A DNA stretch of 64,000 nucleotides from Lichenostomus cassidix. Taxonomy: Eukaryota > Chordata > Aves > Passeriformes > Meliphagidae. The position numbers and the translations under genes are program-made. Shown one piece after another: positions 13,561 to 24,620 of this stretch; positions within the stretch are counted from its first letter, which is position 1, and every line of letters starts with the position of its first letter. The notes beneath the pieces are model-generated. The model searched no databases. It saw only the letters and a program-made list of their open reading frames with translations, and was not told where the DNA came from. The stretch is from NCBI GenBank assembly GCA_008360975.2, contig CM039184.1, positions 44,711,797 to 44,775,796 on the forward strand. The letters run 5' to 3'.

Positions 13561-16500
13561 TCTAAGTAGAGGTGAATGCAGCGGGATTAGGCAGACCGTC
13601 CCCTCTCTGCCCTAGCTCTAGACGGGATGTACTGAGGAAGGAGGGTTTCCCTCAGTCCCCTGCTCTGGATCCCTGCACTGTGAGCCCTCCTTTCCATGAG
13701 TGCTTGGGGCCTGACTGATGAGGCCTAGCTTGCCCCATCCACCCCAGGGAGGGTGTGCAGCTGGCCAGACCACTGAGATCTTTGGTCTGGGAGTCTCTGG
13801 AGTGCACCTGCCACAGTGCCCCAGCTATACTGTGGGTGGGAGCAAGGAGCTGACCCGAGGCCCTCCACTTCCCCGAGTCCGGGGTAGAGGTGCGAGATAC
13901 TGGTGATGGACATTTTGGCCAGAGCTGAGACAGCAGGGAAAGGTTTCAGCAGCGCCTGAGGGGACTTCAAGGCAGGACTCGAAAGAGCAGCCAGGGGAGC
14001 ATGGGTGTCTTTGGCACTGCGAAGTCCAGCAACCCACGGCTGATGCTGTCTGTGGGCTAACACATCTGATCAGGGCATGGGAGCAGGTTCAACTGGGGGA
14101 TCAACCAGCAGAGAAGTTGGTGCTGTGAGTCTGATCTTGGCCATGCAGACCATGCAATCCTCAAGATGGACTTTTTCTTTTTCGGATTTTTTTTAATGGA
14201 AAAGAGTTAAATTGAATTACAGTAAGTAAATAAATATCTCAAGGGGAAAGATCTGCTAACCCGACAGGTTACAGAAGGTCAGTAGCAGGGTCACTCATAC
14301 AAACATGACTCACATCACTTGTGCAAATGCTCAGGCTTTAGTTGTGTGACCTCCCCCCTGAGGATTCTTGCTTGTGGGGGGTCCAGAACAGTGGCTTCTG
14401 GGGGCCCTCATTGACCCGTAAGGGCATTAGGGCTGTTCCATACCTGAAAGCCACCCAGGACACAGGCAACTCCTCTGCCACCAAGTTATGCCCAGGATGA
14501 GTGGCTCCGTCAGCAGCAGACAAAATAATCTGCTACATGCTTCTCTTCTCCTGCCTGGAGTGGGGCACTTCAGGTAGATAATGTACAGCAACTGCACCTA
14601 GGACCATGCCTGGGCCATATCCGATGCTAAAAGTGGGAATAAGGATGGGAAGTTGCATGGAGCCTCATGATGTGAGAGCAGTACAGCAGTGTCAGTCTGA
14701 ACTGCTCCATGGCTTTGTCCTCAGCTTTAACACAGAATTGAATTTACGACTCTCATAGGAGTGATGAAGACATATGCAGTCATGTTTCCAGTGCCCTGAA
14801 ACATCACTGAGACAAGTACCAAAGCAAAGTGAGAGATTAGCATTTGCTTCTTATTCAGAGAATTCAAGAAATCCAACATTCACATTGAGTGGTAAAAGGA
14901 AAAAGCTGTTGTCCAGGTGCTGTGCCATATCCCCTAAGACTTTCAGACTCTTGTATAGCTTGTGTAGCCAGCCTTGTTGCTGGCCATACCCTCCACCTCC
15001 AGGGTCTGCCTCAAGCAGGTCTGCCCCCCTGGATAATCTCGTTCCACCTGCAGATATCCTCTTCCAGCAAGCTGTTTGGCAAAAGACATCACTCTGTCCC
15101 CCAGTTACAGGTCACCTGATTCCTGACAGAGTGGATAGCAGCAGCTGAGGTCTCCCCTGGGTCTGCCCCTCCCAGCTCACTGCTCAGCTCTGCAGAACTC
15201 ATAGGAACTCAACATCTTGGAGACTCTCACAGAGCTGTCATGTTGGCCCACTGATTGATATTAATCACAGAGTTTACAAGTTATGAGGGAATGAAAATAA
15301 GTTGCAGACAGATAAGCACATCCGACTGCATAATCCTTATTTCCATAGATAACTAACTGTATGAGGGAGATTAAATAGGGAGCTGAACACTGTCTGTCTG
15401 AGGCACTGGATGTGTGAGGGGACAAAATTGAACTTCACACTTTGTGGGAGGAAAAAAAATGATAGAAAAAAGAAGGGGAGGGGGGAAAAACCCAACATAT
15501 TTTAATGTAAATTTGTCTACATTTCAAAATGTTGAATGCTGGATATGGAAACCCTACAATACTTTTCCTGAAAATTAGGGTACAGTCAACTTCCAGTGGT
15601 GCTCCTGTCACACTGACTTTGCTCAGTGCCAGGTTCAGGTCATGCTGATTGTATCAGCCTTCTGAGATGTGTCAGGGCAAAACATCGCATCATTCCTCTC
15701 TTCCAAAGTTTTTTGCATGAAGCATTTACTTTGAAAGAAAATTAATATTTTCCCAACTGTCTCAATGACAGTTTACATGTGATTATGATGATTATGATAA
15801 TAATAATATGTTACAATTACCTCCCAACCCTTGAAAGATATGTGCAAGCATTTATTACTACAAGAAAGAGCAACTAACTTAATTTTCCTATTATTTTTAA
15901 GAAATTGCTAAATACTGCAAAGAAGAGAAACCTTGCTGTGTATCTTCTAGAAACAGAGGGAAATACCAATTTATTCACTGAAGAGCATATTTCCACAGAG
16001 TTACACTGAGAACAGATACACTCTATCAAGCGATTCTTTGGGATTTTAAAATATCTTTGAGTTTTTCAGTCTTAGATTTCAAAGTCTGTGATGCTTTTTC
16101 TCATCCAGGAAAGCTTTGCCTTCCCAGGCTGCTGCAGGTCTGTTATAGTATGGGATGACACTGCTGAGAGGGTGGGCAGTACTTTCTGTGGAACTAACAC
16201 CTCCTCCCAGAGCTTCAAGGTTGGAAAAGGACCACTGTAGTTATAGAAGCAAGCTAGACACAGGTGAACTGAAGCAGAGAATCAACAGTTTCCACATTCC
16301 ACCTCAGCAGATTTTAGGGGAAGAGGAGACAAACCCCTCAGACAGACCCTCCATGAGGTCCCCTGGGAGGGAGTCACAAAGGCCTCAAGACTTTGGCTCT
16401 TTCATCTCCTCGTCGTGGCAAGTGAGAGGACTGCCACTTGAGTAAACAATATCCCCAGCCACTCAGGTGGCATGTGGGCTGCTGGCCTCTGTAGTCAGCT

Positions 16501-17369
16501 CAGGCAGTGAAATGTCGTGATATGGAACAGTGAGATTTTCTGTTTGTTTTCCAAGTCCAGGCTAGAAACTTCGTCCTGTCTTTCCTTTCCCTTCCTGTTA
16601 CACGTGGGTGTGTTGCCTCTGCCTCAAGCCCTGAAGCTGGTCCTGGCTGTGGGGCAGTGCCCACCCCAGGCTCTTTCCATCCTACCCCAGCCCTGCCCAT
16701 GCGCCTGGCCTCTCCTCCAAGACAGTCAAGCAGTGCAAGTGTAACAGTGTTGGGGCTGCCTCTCTTTTCAGCATCCAGGGTGCTTGCAGTAAGTCAAACT
16801 GGAGATATACCTCTGAGCTGAAACTCCGAAGATAGGGACCAAACACAGGAAATATAGGGATTGTTGAGGGAATTATGTACGGAAAATACTTTGGTACAGT
16901 TTCAGAGGTCGAAGTCAAAAATGTATATTGAATTAGTATAAAATCCACCCAAGGAAAAGGCGAGAGAAATAAAATAACCTGCAAAAGGCACTTCAGATTT
17001 GCTCATATACTGTCTGCCAGTACTGCAGGGACTAGGAAAAAAGTTATAAAGGGGTTCATGTGGGACTGACTAGCTCCAGCTCCATCCCACTCTGCACCAG
17101 TCCCCTGCAAGGAGCTCAGGATGGGCTGCCCAAGTCAGAGGCAGGATGGGATCTGTGGCTGGGCGCTGCCAGAGGCCAATTGCAGAGCACTTCAACCACG
17201 TCTCAGCCTAACCTCACGAGCAGGTTTGCAATCAGATCTTCTCCCTAAGCCTGGTCAGGGCACTTAGTGAAATCAACAACGAAAAGAGCAAACGCTGTTC
17301 CGGCGCCTGAGAGAAAAAAAAAATCCCTGATCTTTGCTTCACATCAACCTCTATAACTTAAGTGGAGTT
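13561..17369. other. Gene-free spacer 3' of GSX2
   Basis: Mixed-composition DNA without a recognised gene. It holds one candidate element (15235-15400) and a GAT/AAT-rich microsatellite-like stretch at about 15780-15810. Confidence 0.7.
15235..15400. promoter_or_regulatory. Candidate conserved non-coding element
   Basis: AT-rich, repeat-free stretch with attgatattaatcac, gataagcac and agggagattaaataggg: homeodomain and GATA-like cores. Called on composition only. Confidence 0.25.
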
Positions 17370-17734
17370 TCAGCCCGGTGAAGGGTCGATGTGTGCAGCC
17401 AGCCCCCTCGGTGAGGGAAGAGCCGGGGTGACCAGGCTGGGCAGCATTGCCCCGGCGGGGCGCGGGATGCGCCGAGCCCAGCCCTTCGCCCCAGCCCCGT
17501 GCAGTGATCGGCGGCCCCGGGCCAGCGGTAGCCGGGTGCCCCCGATGCGGTGCCGCCGGGCCAGCAGACGGGAGAAAGCTGTCAGTCGTCGGGAGGGCGT
17601 GCGTTGGCTCCGGCTGGGAAAGAACACAAAGCTGCTGGACTCAGAGGACCGGCTGTATTTGCATTCCGGCCGGAGCGGAGTCCCCCCCTTCTCCACCCCC
17701 CAGCCGTCCCGAGTCACAGGGGAACAGAAAACAT

Positions 17735-18481
17735 GTTCGTGTTAGTAGCCGATGGCTTTTATTTTTACTCTTCACGGAGATGTGACACATATACAGCGAT
17801 TCTTTCACCATACGAAGGACAAGGACTGCAAAGAAAAGCACCTTGCCCAGCCACTCCACCTTCGCTGCTGCGACTGGGCTGGCACCTGGTGGGGGGAAGG
17901 AGGAGTCGGGGGGGGAGGGGAGGGTAAGAAAAAAAAATTAAATTCTCGTCTGACCTCATTTATTTAAATAAATATAAATATAATTTTTATATAAAACTAT
18001 TCACAGAGGAAACAGCCGTCCCAAACCCAAACGGCCGATTTCTATGTCTTTTCTTATTTTTGTTAAGAAGTCCGTCCAGAAGGTTCTGTACAGGTTTTAG
18101 TTTGCTTTTCAGTTTTTTTTGTGTCTCGCCTTTCAGTTTCAAATACGTTTGTTTTTATCCTTTAAATTGCCTGTGGGGATATAGGGGAAGGTACCCAGGG
18201 CCATGCGAGCCCTGTCCCATGTTACATTTTAGAAAGAGCAGGTGCCCTCTCCTGGGGTTACATAAATAACGTTTTCGTTGAACTCTCAAGACTAAAACAT
18301 TTACATTCCGAAAATATATTTATATATATATATATCTTTCTATTACTGCAAATGAGTGACAATTAACCTCCGCGGCGGCTCGGGCCAGCCCGCTGCAGGT
18401 TAGCGGTGCCAGGTAAGCCGCCGTGCCGCCACCTCGCTGCGGGCTGGGACCCGGCGGCGGGAGCGGAGCTCTGAGCTGGGT
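17735..18481 (-). other. GSX2: GSX2 3' UTR with candidate poly(A) signals
   Basis: Sequence downstream of the GSX2 stop. AATAAA occurs on the gene strand at 17964-17959 and at 17763-17758. The second has T/G-rich sequence after it (ATGTTTTCTGTTCC), so it is the better candidate and gives a 3' UTR of roughly 740 nt. An AT dinucleotide run lies at 18314-18335. The exact end cannot be fixed without transcript data. Confidence 0.5.
18314..18335. repeat. (TA)n run in the GSX2 3' UTR
   Basis: AT-only stretch, TA repeat at 18319-18335. Confidence 0.85.
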
Positions 18482-18822
18482 TTATAACGGGGAGATCTCT
18501 TTATCCTCGGTAGCCGATGAGGGGGATAGAGACTCTTCATCCTCCGACCGGGGGTAATGCCCCTGGCTGCTGCTGCACTTGCAGCCCCCGTGCGAGTTTC
18601 GTTGGGTGCCTTTGCCTTCTTTTTTGTGCTTCACCCTCCTGTTTTGGAACCAGATTTTCACTTGCTTCTCGGACAGGTTCAGGTACGTGGCTATCTCGAT
18701 CCTCCGCAGCCGGGACAGGTACATGTTGGAGGAGAATTCCCTCTCCAGCTCCAAGAGCTGGGTACTGGTAAAAGCAGTCCTCATCCGCTTCCCATTTTGA
18801 ATTTGGCTGGATTCGGACCCTC
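18482..18822 (-). CDS. GSX2: GSX2 exon 2 coding part (homeobox)
   Basis: 341 nt, from base 2 of codon 153 to the TAA at 18484-18482. The acceptor is TTCTCTCCCCTTCAG with AG at 18824-18823. The joined codon is Gly, giving ...SMGGSES..., which fits the family sequence. This exon carries the entire homeodomain. Confidence 0.96.
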
Positions 18823-19466
18823 CTGAAGGGGAGAGAAGCGCGAATTTAAGCGGGACAGGGGAAAGGGGTGGGGGAGAGAGATAGAGAAAGAGAGAGAGAG
18901 GGAGAAAGAAGACATTCCCCAGCAGCTTTCCGACCCGGGGCTGCCGCTCTCCCTTGGGGGCACCCCTTCTCCCGCTATCCCCCCTCCCCGGCGGCCGCAG
19001 GGCTCCTACCCATGCTGAGGCAGTGAAACCTCCGGGGGTCGCTGACGCTGTAGGTGGTGGCGGCGCAGGCAGGTGGGTGATGCGCAGGGTGTCCCAGGGC
19101 GGCGGCGGCGGGCACCGAGGCGGCGGGCGGCGGGTGCTGCGGCGGGTGGTGAGCGTGGCCGGTCCGCGGGCAGCACTGGGCCTCGCCTGCGGCGGCGGGG
19201 AACTGGCTCTTGAGCAGAGGGATGGCCCCGCCGCCGCCGCCGCCGCCGCGGGAGGAGTGCAGGTGCGAGGTGACACAGAGCGGGCAGACGCAGAAGGCGC
19301 CGCTCTTGCGGGACGGGCAGCCCGGGCCCGACACCGACATGACGAGGGGGGAAGGCATGCTGAGAGGGATGAAGAAGTCCTGGCCGTGATGATGTTCAGG
19401 AAGGGACGGAGCCGGCCTCGAGGAGTCTTTGATGATTAAGGAGTCGACATAGAAGGAGCGGGACAT
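18482..19466 (-). CDS. GSX2: GSX2 (GS homeobox 2) homeodomain transcription factor, 2 exons
   Basis: Nuclear transcription factor that, in mammals, patterns the lateral ganglionic eminence and ventral neural progenitors. The coding sequence joins 19466-19010 to 18822-18482 (798 nt, 265 residues). Residues 1-14 ([14 protein letters not shown]) are the conserved GSX N-terminus, which resembles a SNAG-type repressor motif. A conserved Cys patch lies at 50-64, a Gly7 run at 74-80, and His/Pro/Ala-rich sequence at 104-135. The homeodomain is residues 163-222, with Phe8, Trp48, Phe49, Gln50 and Asn51 present in [13 protein letters not shown]. The C-terminus is acidic and ends in EISPL. The start at 19466 is the first ATG of the open frame and matches the family N-terminus. 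The mammalian protein is about 304 residues as I recall it; this one is shorter mainly in the Gly, His and Ala tracts. GSX1 is excluded by the N-terminus and tail. The gene is intact. Confidence 0.98.
18823..19009 (-). other. GSX2: GSX2 intron (187 bp)
   Basis: Short GT-AG intron. On the gene strand it has a pyrimidine tract (plus-strand GA-rich repeat at about 18866-18912) 45-90 nt upstream of the acceptor. An open frame runs through the intron and makes the exon 2 frame look longer (to 19276), but the family alignment and splice sites rule out that reading. Confidence 0.9.
19010..19466 (-). CDS. GSX2: GSX2 exon 1 coding part
   Basis: 457 nt encoding residues 1-152 plus the first base of codon 153. 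The ATG is at 19466-19464, with G at -3 as moderate Kozak context. The exon ends ...CAGCATGG followed by the donor GTAGGAGC at 19009-19002 (phase 1). It is very GC- and CpG-rich. Confidence 0.95.
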
Positions 19467-19642
19467 TGCGAAGGGCTGCGAGGCCGGGGGTGGCTCTCCC
19501 AAAGTCGGGTTTTTCCTGCTTGGCCAAGTTGCCACTGAAGTCCTGGCGAGTCGAGAAGGTGCTTATGTTTGAGAGCTGAACAAAAGGGTCCCTGGAGAGG
19601 GCTGGTCTTAAAGTCCCCCCGCCTGGATCCCCTGCGCCGGGG

Positions 19643-19668
19643 TTTTATATCAACTATTTAAACACGTG
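19643..19668 (-). promoter_or_regulatory. GSX2: GSX2 core promoter: TATA box with adjacent E-box
   Basis: On the gene strand a TATAAAA box lies at 19649-19643, 177 bp upstream of the ATG. A palindromic CACGTG E-box sits just upstream at 19663-19668. Together they predict a start site near 19615 and a 5' UTR of about 150 nt. TATA plus CpG island is common for tissue-restricted developmental regulators. The motifs are seen; their use is inferred. Confidence 0.55.
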
Positions 19669-20309
19669 ATGGCTGAAAGCCTCGCAGATCTAAATCTCCC
19701 CGGCTTCCCAGGCCGGCAGGAGAGGCTGCCGGGGGGGACCAAAGCAGGGTAGGGGAGGGGGGCAAAGTGTGCGTGCTTGCTCGTTGCCCGATGACTTCAC
19801 TCCTTTGCCTCCGCCTCAAATAAATTATAGGAGCAGAGAAAGCGGGGAGGGGGCGGCTGCCCCGCGGCCCCGTCACACGCCGCGCTCGCAGGCATAACCC
19901 TCTGTCAACACACCCGGGATGCTGGGCATAAAATTAATCGGAAGGAGTTTCTGCTCGGGGCTGTTCCCCGAGGAGAATGCTCCTTTCCCCCGCCGGCAGA
20001 GTAAGAGAGGTGAGAGCAGGTGATGAGCTGAAACAAGCCGTTCAACACCGCCCCCCCCACCCCCAGTAAAATAACATTCAAAGGGCCGTGGATCCCACGG
20101 AGGCCTGGGACCAACACCTTTCCACAGTCCGGCCCACTCCCTGCACTCAGGAGTCTTCAGGAGGCCCTTTCTGCATCAGAGCAGCCGGGGACACAGATGC
20201 AGCCATAGATATAAAGTTAGAGACGGCGCGCGTTTGTGTGTCCGCGCATACATATGCATGTAGGATGGGTTGGGTGGCTTTTTTTTCTCCTCGCCCTTTT
20301 CACCTCGAG

Positions 20310-20700
20310 TGAATCTTGCCAAATTGGCAATTACTGCAACGGACAAAGCCTTCAAATATCTGGACACTTCTCAGTCAAACGGTATCAAAACGGAAAACTT
20401 CCAAGCGAACTTCCCCGCCCGCTCCAGGACCGCAGCGCGCAGCGCTAATGAAAAGCGAACATGTCAGGGAGGGATTCTTTGATCTCCACCAAGTTTGCTG
20501 AAGCAATCATTCAAAGTAAAATTGGATAAACAGCTAAATACGGTCGGTGGCTCCGAAGCATTTCAGAGTGCATTAAAAAGCCAAGGTATTCGCAGCATAT
20601 TACGCGATTTTCCAATGACCTGTTTTATGGGAGTTTAAGAAGAGACTTATCGTTAATAGAAGGACGATCGCGCTCTTGTTTAGCAGATGCGAAGCGGCGT
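20310..20700. promoter_or_regulatory. Candidate proximal enhancer upstream of GSX2
   Basis: Repeat-free sequence 0.85-1.2 kb upstream of the GSX2 start. It carries the inverted motif gccaaattggcaattac (20328), ttgctgaagcaatcattcaa (20497), gtgcattaaaaag and tattacgcgatttt. It has no coding potential. Proximity to the promoter favours a cis-regulatory role. Confidence 0.35.
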
Positions 20701-20849
20701 TTGAAACAGACTGTGGATCCCATCCCACTTGACACGGGAAAGGGAAGTGACAATTGCGCTCTAAAGCAGAAAACACAGACTACGCCTGATTACCAGAGGC
20801 TGAACAGAAACTTGGGTGTGCAGCAATTGTGTTCAGAAGCTGTTATCTT

Positions 20850-21600
20850 GCGCAGGGGCCGGGCCGGGCCGCGGACATCCTACCAGCCCTCCCGCACACC
20901 CACTCTCCCGCTGTTAAACCCAGCAAAATAAAACCGCCTTCTGATGGAGCCGGCATTTCCTCGCCCCTGGGACCAGCGAGGTTTGGCGGCGCAACACGAG
21001 CCTTGCGAAGAAAGGGCCAGGCCTCGGCCGGCTGTGCTGCGCTGTCCCGTCCTCATTCCCATCCCCAACCTGCCCCGGGCAATGCCACTCTACGGGCCCC
21101 CCTGAGCAGGGGCAGACTCTCCCCCAGCCCTTCTCCCCTTTCCCCCCGCACCTCCCCGGGCTGGCACTATGCAACAGCGTTTTTAGGGACCCTCCGTACT
21201 CAGTGATCTGAGGATTTATGGATAGCAATTAAAGTTTTATGAATTGCAGCTGAGGCTGGTTATGTGGCTATTTGAATGTGATTAGAATTCAATTAGAAAG
21301 TGTTTACCGGCCGGCGGGGGCTCCGGAGTGTAAACAGACAGCTATTCCAGCAATGCGCTAATCCTGCGTCTTGTGACAACAATTAGGGGCTCGCGGGGTT
21401 TAGGCGGGTCGGCTCCAACCTCACCTACTTTTTCCCAAACTGCTGCCCAGGGCTCAGCCGAGGCCCCGCAGCCGCCGGGCCCCAGAGCCCCAGCGCTCGC
21501 TGCCCGCGCCGCCACCGAGGCCCTGCAGTCCGCAGGCTCGGGGGGACCCGGGGGCTCTGCCTCCGGAGCTCCGGTGGGGCCGGTGAGATTCTAGTCGTGG
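20850..21600. promoter_or_regulatory. CpG blocks flanking a TAAT-rich enhancer-like core
   Basis: CpG-rich at 20850-21190 and 21380-21600. Between them (21190-21370) lies an AT-rich core with agcaattaaag, two ATTAG motifs starting at 21281 and 21292 (11 bp apart, about one helical turn) and gcgctaatcctgcg. It lies 1.4-2.1 kb upstream of GSX2. Confidence 0.4.
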
Positions 21601-22019
21601 TCACCGTGCACACACATTGCATTTTTTGGTCCGGCTCTTCCCGTTTAAAGGAAAGCATGTCTGGAGAAGATTTGAACTAATATCTGAATTTGATTTTAAT
21701 TTTAAAATTAATTTATTTATTTAATTTTTTGTTTTCCTTTAAGAAAGGCTATTCTGGAAAATGAAAATAATGACAACAATGATAATACAACCCCAAACCT
21801 CAGTGGAAAAAGCTGTCTGCAGTGATAGAGTAGATCTGGGGAGGGGGCTGTCGCAAGGGAAGGCAGACAGAGCAAAAATCGGATCAAAACTGCAATTTGT
21901 AATTGTTATAATAAACCAAATGCAGTGATAAAAGAGAAAGAGAGAGAAAAAAATCACTAAGAAAAACCCACCCCTGAAAGCCAGAGCAAGAAAAGAAGTC
22001 ATTTGAAAGCAAAGACATC

Positions 22020-22360
22020 CCAAACCAGGCGGAATGATGCAAGGCGTGCGCCCACATCACATCGGCCTCGTTACAATTTTATTTTTCAATAATTCTGTCC
22101 GATAAAATTTCATTGTCCATTAAGTAATCCCCGAAATGAGAGCTCTTATGAGCCTATAATGAGCTCTAATTGCTACGACTGGGAGAGCCACGTGGAAGGA
22201 TTTAGAAGGTATTAAGCAGTTGGGTACAGAGCACAGGCTGTTACCTAGCCATTACTTTCATAATTCAAGGAGAAAATTAGTCCTTTTAAGGGAAAATCCT
22301 TTGATTCCCTTCATTCTGCTCGGGGTGACACAGTATAGCTTTGTCTGCCTTTAGTTCAAG
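22020..22360. promoter_or_regulatory. Candidate conserved enhancer upstream of GSX2
   Basis: Dense homeodomain and other cores: ttcaataattctgtcc, gtccattaagtaatcc, TAATGA (22157-22162) and TAATTG (22167-22172), an E-box-like ccacgtgg near 22190, and aaaattagtcc. Repeat-free and non-coding. It is one of the most enhancer-like stretches of the window by eye. Confidence 0.42.
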
Positions 22361-22579
22361 ACAGTGTAACAAATGAGAATGTAACGAAATTGCCCCCTTT
22401 TGAAAGTGGAGCAGTTCAAAAAGGACATCAGAGCCGATCCCCTGGTCCGCCGAGCGCAGGACTGGGTGCTGGTCCCTCTTTTCTTCCAGATGTCTCTAAC
22501 ACCTTTATGTAGAAGAGATTCACGGCTTAAATGACAAAAGCAACTCTTTCCCTTCCATCCCCCAGCCCCCGCAGCTCCC

Positions 22580-22910
22580 GACAGAAGAAAAAGCAATGCC
22601 CGCCCGGAGAAAGCGTCGGCTTTCAGGCGCGCATCTCCGTGGAGTTCACGGGAGGAGCTACCTCAGTGGAAAGCTCTGCAGCCCGGGAACACGTTTCGAG
22701 CAGAAAAAAAAAAACAAAAACCACCAAAACCCAAAACAGCAACCCCAAAACAGCTCCTGCAGAGCAGCCGTGGTCGCAAACTTCACACCGGGGTGACACG
22801 CGGTGGCTCCGGGCAGGATGCGCCCCGGACTGGGGCAGTTTCCGCACGGGAAAGTCCCGCTCAAAATAAAGCCGTGCGTGGGTAAGCGAGGGGCCGCGGG
22901 CTCCTGCGCT
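22580..22910. promoter_or_regulatory. CpG-rich block upstream of GSX2
   Basis: Moderately CpG-rich segment between two AT-rich candidate elements, with an A/C-rich low-complexity stretch near 22705-22745. No gene seen. Confidence 0.35.
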
Positions 22911-23500
22911 ATAATCGCATTTATTCACTACTCTAACATTGATTTCCTATTAGTTTCCAAAGTGATCGGCGATCCCGACGCCGGCCTTTCTGAAGTGAAC
23001 GCAAGCAAAAGACAGGACTTGCCCCCAGCTCCCATTAAGGAGGTCATTATAAAAGCGTGAACAAGTCTATTAATGTTTTATTGAAAGCGCATCGTTAACT
23101 TGTATCCATCCTTTTCTGAAAGTGGCATTGTGATATTGCTGTCTGTGGCACATCTTACCCAATATAGCTCGAGATTTCTCCATTATCTGTAACCAAGCAA
23201 CACTTTCTGAATACCAAAAATTGAAAAGAACCGCTTAGTCTTCAAGAAAGTCCTCAATAATAGTGGAAAAGAACAAAGATCCAGGAGACAACAAAATGCC
23301 ACAGGGGTGACTTTTCATGAGCAATTATCTCTCATTAATCAGAAGAACAGCTGCAATATTAATTTTCTCTCTTTCTTCCTCTCTTTTCACAGTCCCCAAC
23401 ATTTGAATAATCATAAATTTTGATTTCATGGAGTAGCAACATTGCCAGCGACTTCCAGACAGAAGCTACCTAGGCAGGGCGTACGCTTTGCACATAGCTC
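22910..23500. promoter_or_regulatory. Candidate conserved non-coding elements
   Basis: Repeat-free AT-rich sequence with ctattagtttcc, cattaaggaggtcattataaa, ctattaatgttttattg, gagcaattatctctcattaatcag and aatattaattttc. It holds several TAAT/ATTA cores and a TTTATTG HOX/CDX-like core. No open frame of note. Confidence 0.38.
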
Positions 23501-23869
23501 TTATTTTAAGGCTGCCAAAGAATAAACTGAAGAAAAGAAAAGAGAGGAAAAGTCTGGATTGCTTTTCCCCCCTCCCTTTGCCTCGGAGCACGGATTAAAC
23601 CAGCAGCCCCTTCCCTCCACCCCTGCCGCTTTCACTCATGGAGAGTAACAGGCGAAAGTACCGGGTGTCTGCGCCAGCTTCAAGCGTGGGAGTTTCTACA
23701 ACCTCGCTGTCCATTTAACTTCCAAACATGAAGCCAAGCGTTGTAGATCTGTCCAAAGAGACAATCTTTGGGCGTAACACGCATTGTGAGACATCAAAAG
23801 GCCGTGGCGTTATGCGCACTGAGAAGCGCATTCAGCACGAAGGGTGCAATGCCTCTCTTTTCAGGGGCT

Positions 23870-24620
23870 CAGCCGCGGATTGTTTAACAAGTGACGTCGC
23901 CGCGGCAAGAAAACCGCGCTTCTCCAAAGATAAGGATGTAACATTAAATCTCGCTTTTTTGGATTTCAAAGAATCTCATTAAGGGCAGGGGCCGGAGGCC
24001 GCCAAGCCGGGAACAGGAGCCGTGCCCCAGGGATGTGAACTCTCAGTGCCGCCTGAGCAGCTCCTCGCTGCCTGGGGGAAGAGGGCAGAGCCGAGGCCGA
24101 GACCCCACCACCCCTCAAACTCTACCCATCTTCGGGGCATCCGCCTTTCCCTCCTCGGCCCCGGAGGGCAGGGGCGCGAAGCCTCTCTCCGGAGACCGAC
24201 TCGCAGCCCGGCAGCGGCCAGCGGGCTCACCCAAGGGTTTGCGGGCTCACTACGGGCTGAGGAGAGAGAGAGGGAGGGAGGGAAGGCAGCTTCTCCCCTT
24301 TCCCCGCAGATGAAGATCCTCGGTGACCTTCCCTTCCGTGAGAGATTTCCTTTGCCTTCATCCTTGGTCATAAATGACCCCACCTAGATTTGGCACGGCA
24401 ACCCCCTCTTCCCTCCAGGAAATCGGGTCTGTTTCCGAGGAAATGAAAGGGCGCCCTTTCCCTCAGGAAGGACAAGCCCCTGGCTGCCCTTCTCGGGACT
24501 GCCGAGCCCCTGTTGCCCCAGTGCCTTATCGCACCTCGTGGAGTGGGAGTGGTGGTGGATGGAGGGACACGGAGCTCCAGCTGGAGCGGGAGAGCCCCCT
24601 TCCCTAGGAAGAAACTTGCT
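23870..24620. promoter_or_regulatory. CRE-like site and outermost CpG block upstream of GSX2
   Basis: TGACGTCG, a CRE/ATF-like site, lies at 23893-23900 in agtgacgtcgccgcgg and is followed by ttctccaaagataagg. A CpG-rich block continues from 23980 to 24620. Frames on both strands are open by composition only. Confidence 0.35.

Larger units (their letters stand above)
17370..20100. promoter_or_regulatory. GSX2: GSX2 CpG island domain
   Basis: CpG-dense sequence covers 17370-17720 and, after the AT-rich 3' UTR core, 18360-20100. It includes both GSX2 exons, the intron and the promoter. It fits the CpG-rich, Polycomb-poised domain usual for homeobox genes in non-expressing cells (family knowledge). 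Confidence 0.7.

Noticed and set aside
18482..19276. Single 264-codon minus-strand frame running through GSX2 exon 2 and the intron
   Set aside because: The upstream part is intron read in frame. Clear splice sites and the family sequence join 19010 to 18822 instead.
24022..24387. 121-codon and antisense 134-codon frames in a CpG block
   Set aside because: Low-complexity, mutually overlapping and without family resemblance.
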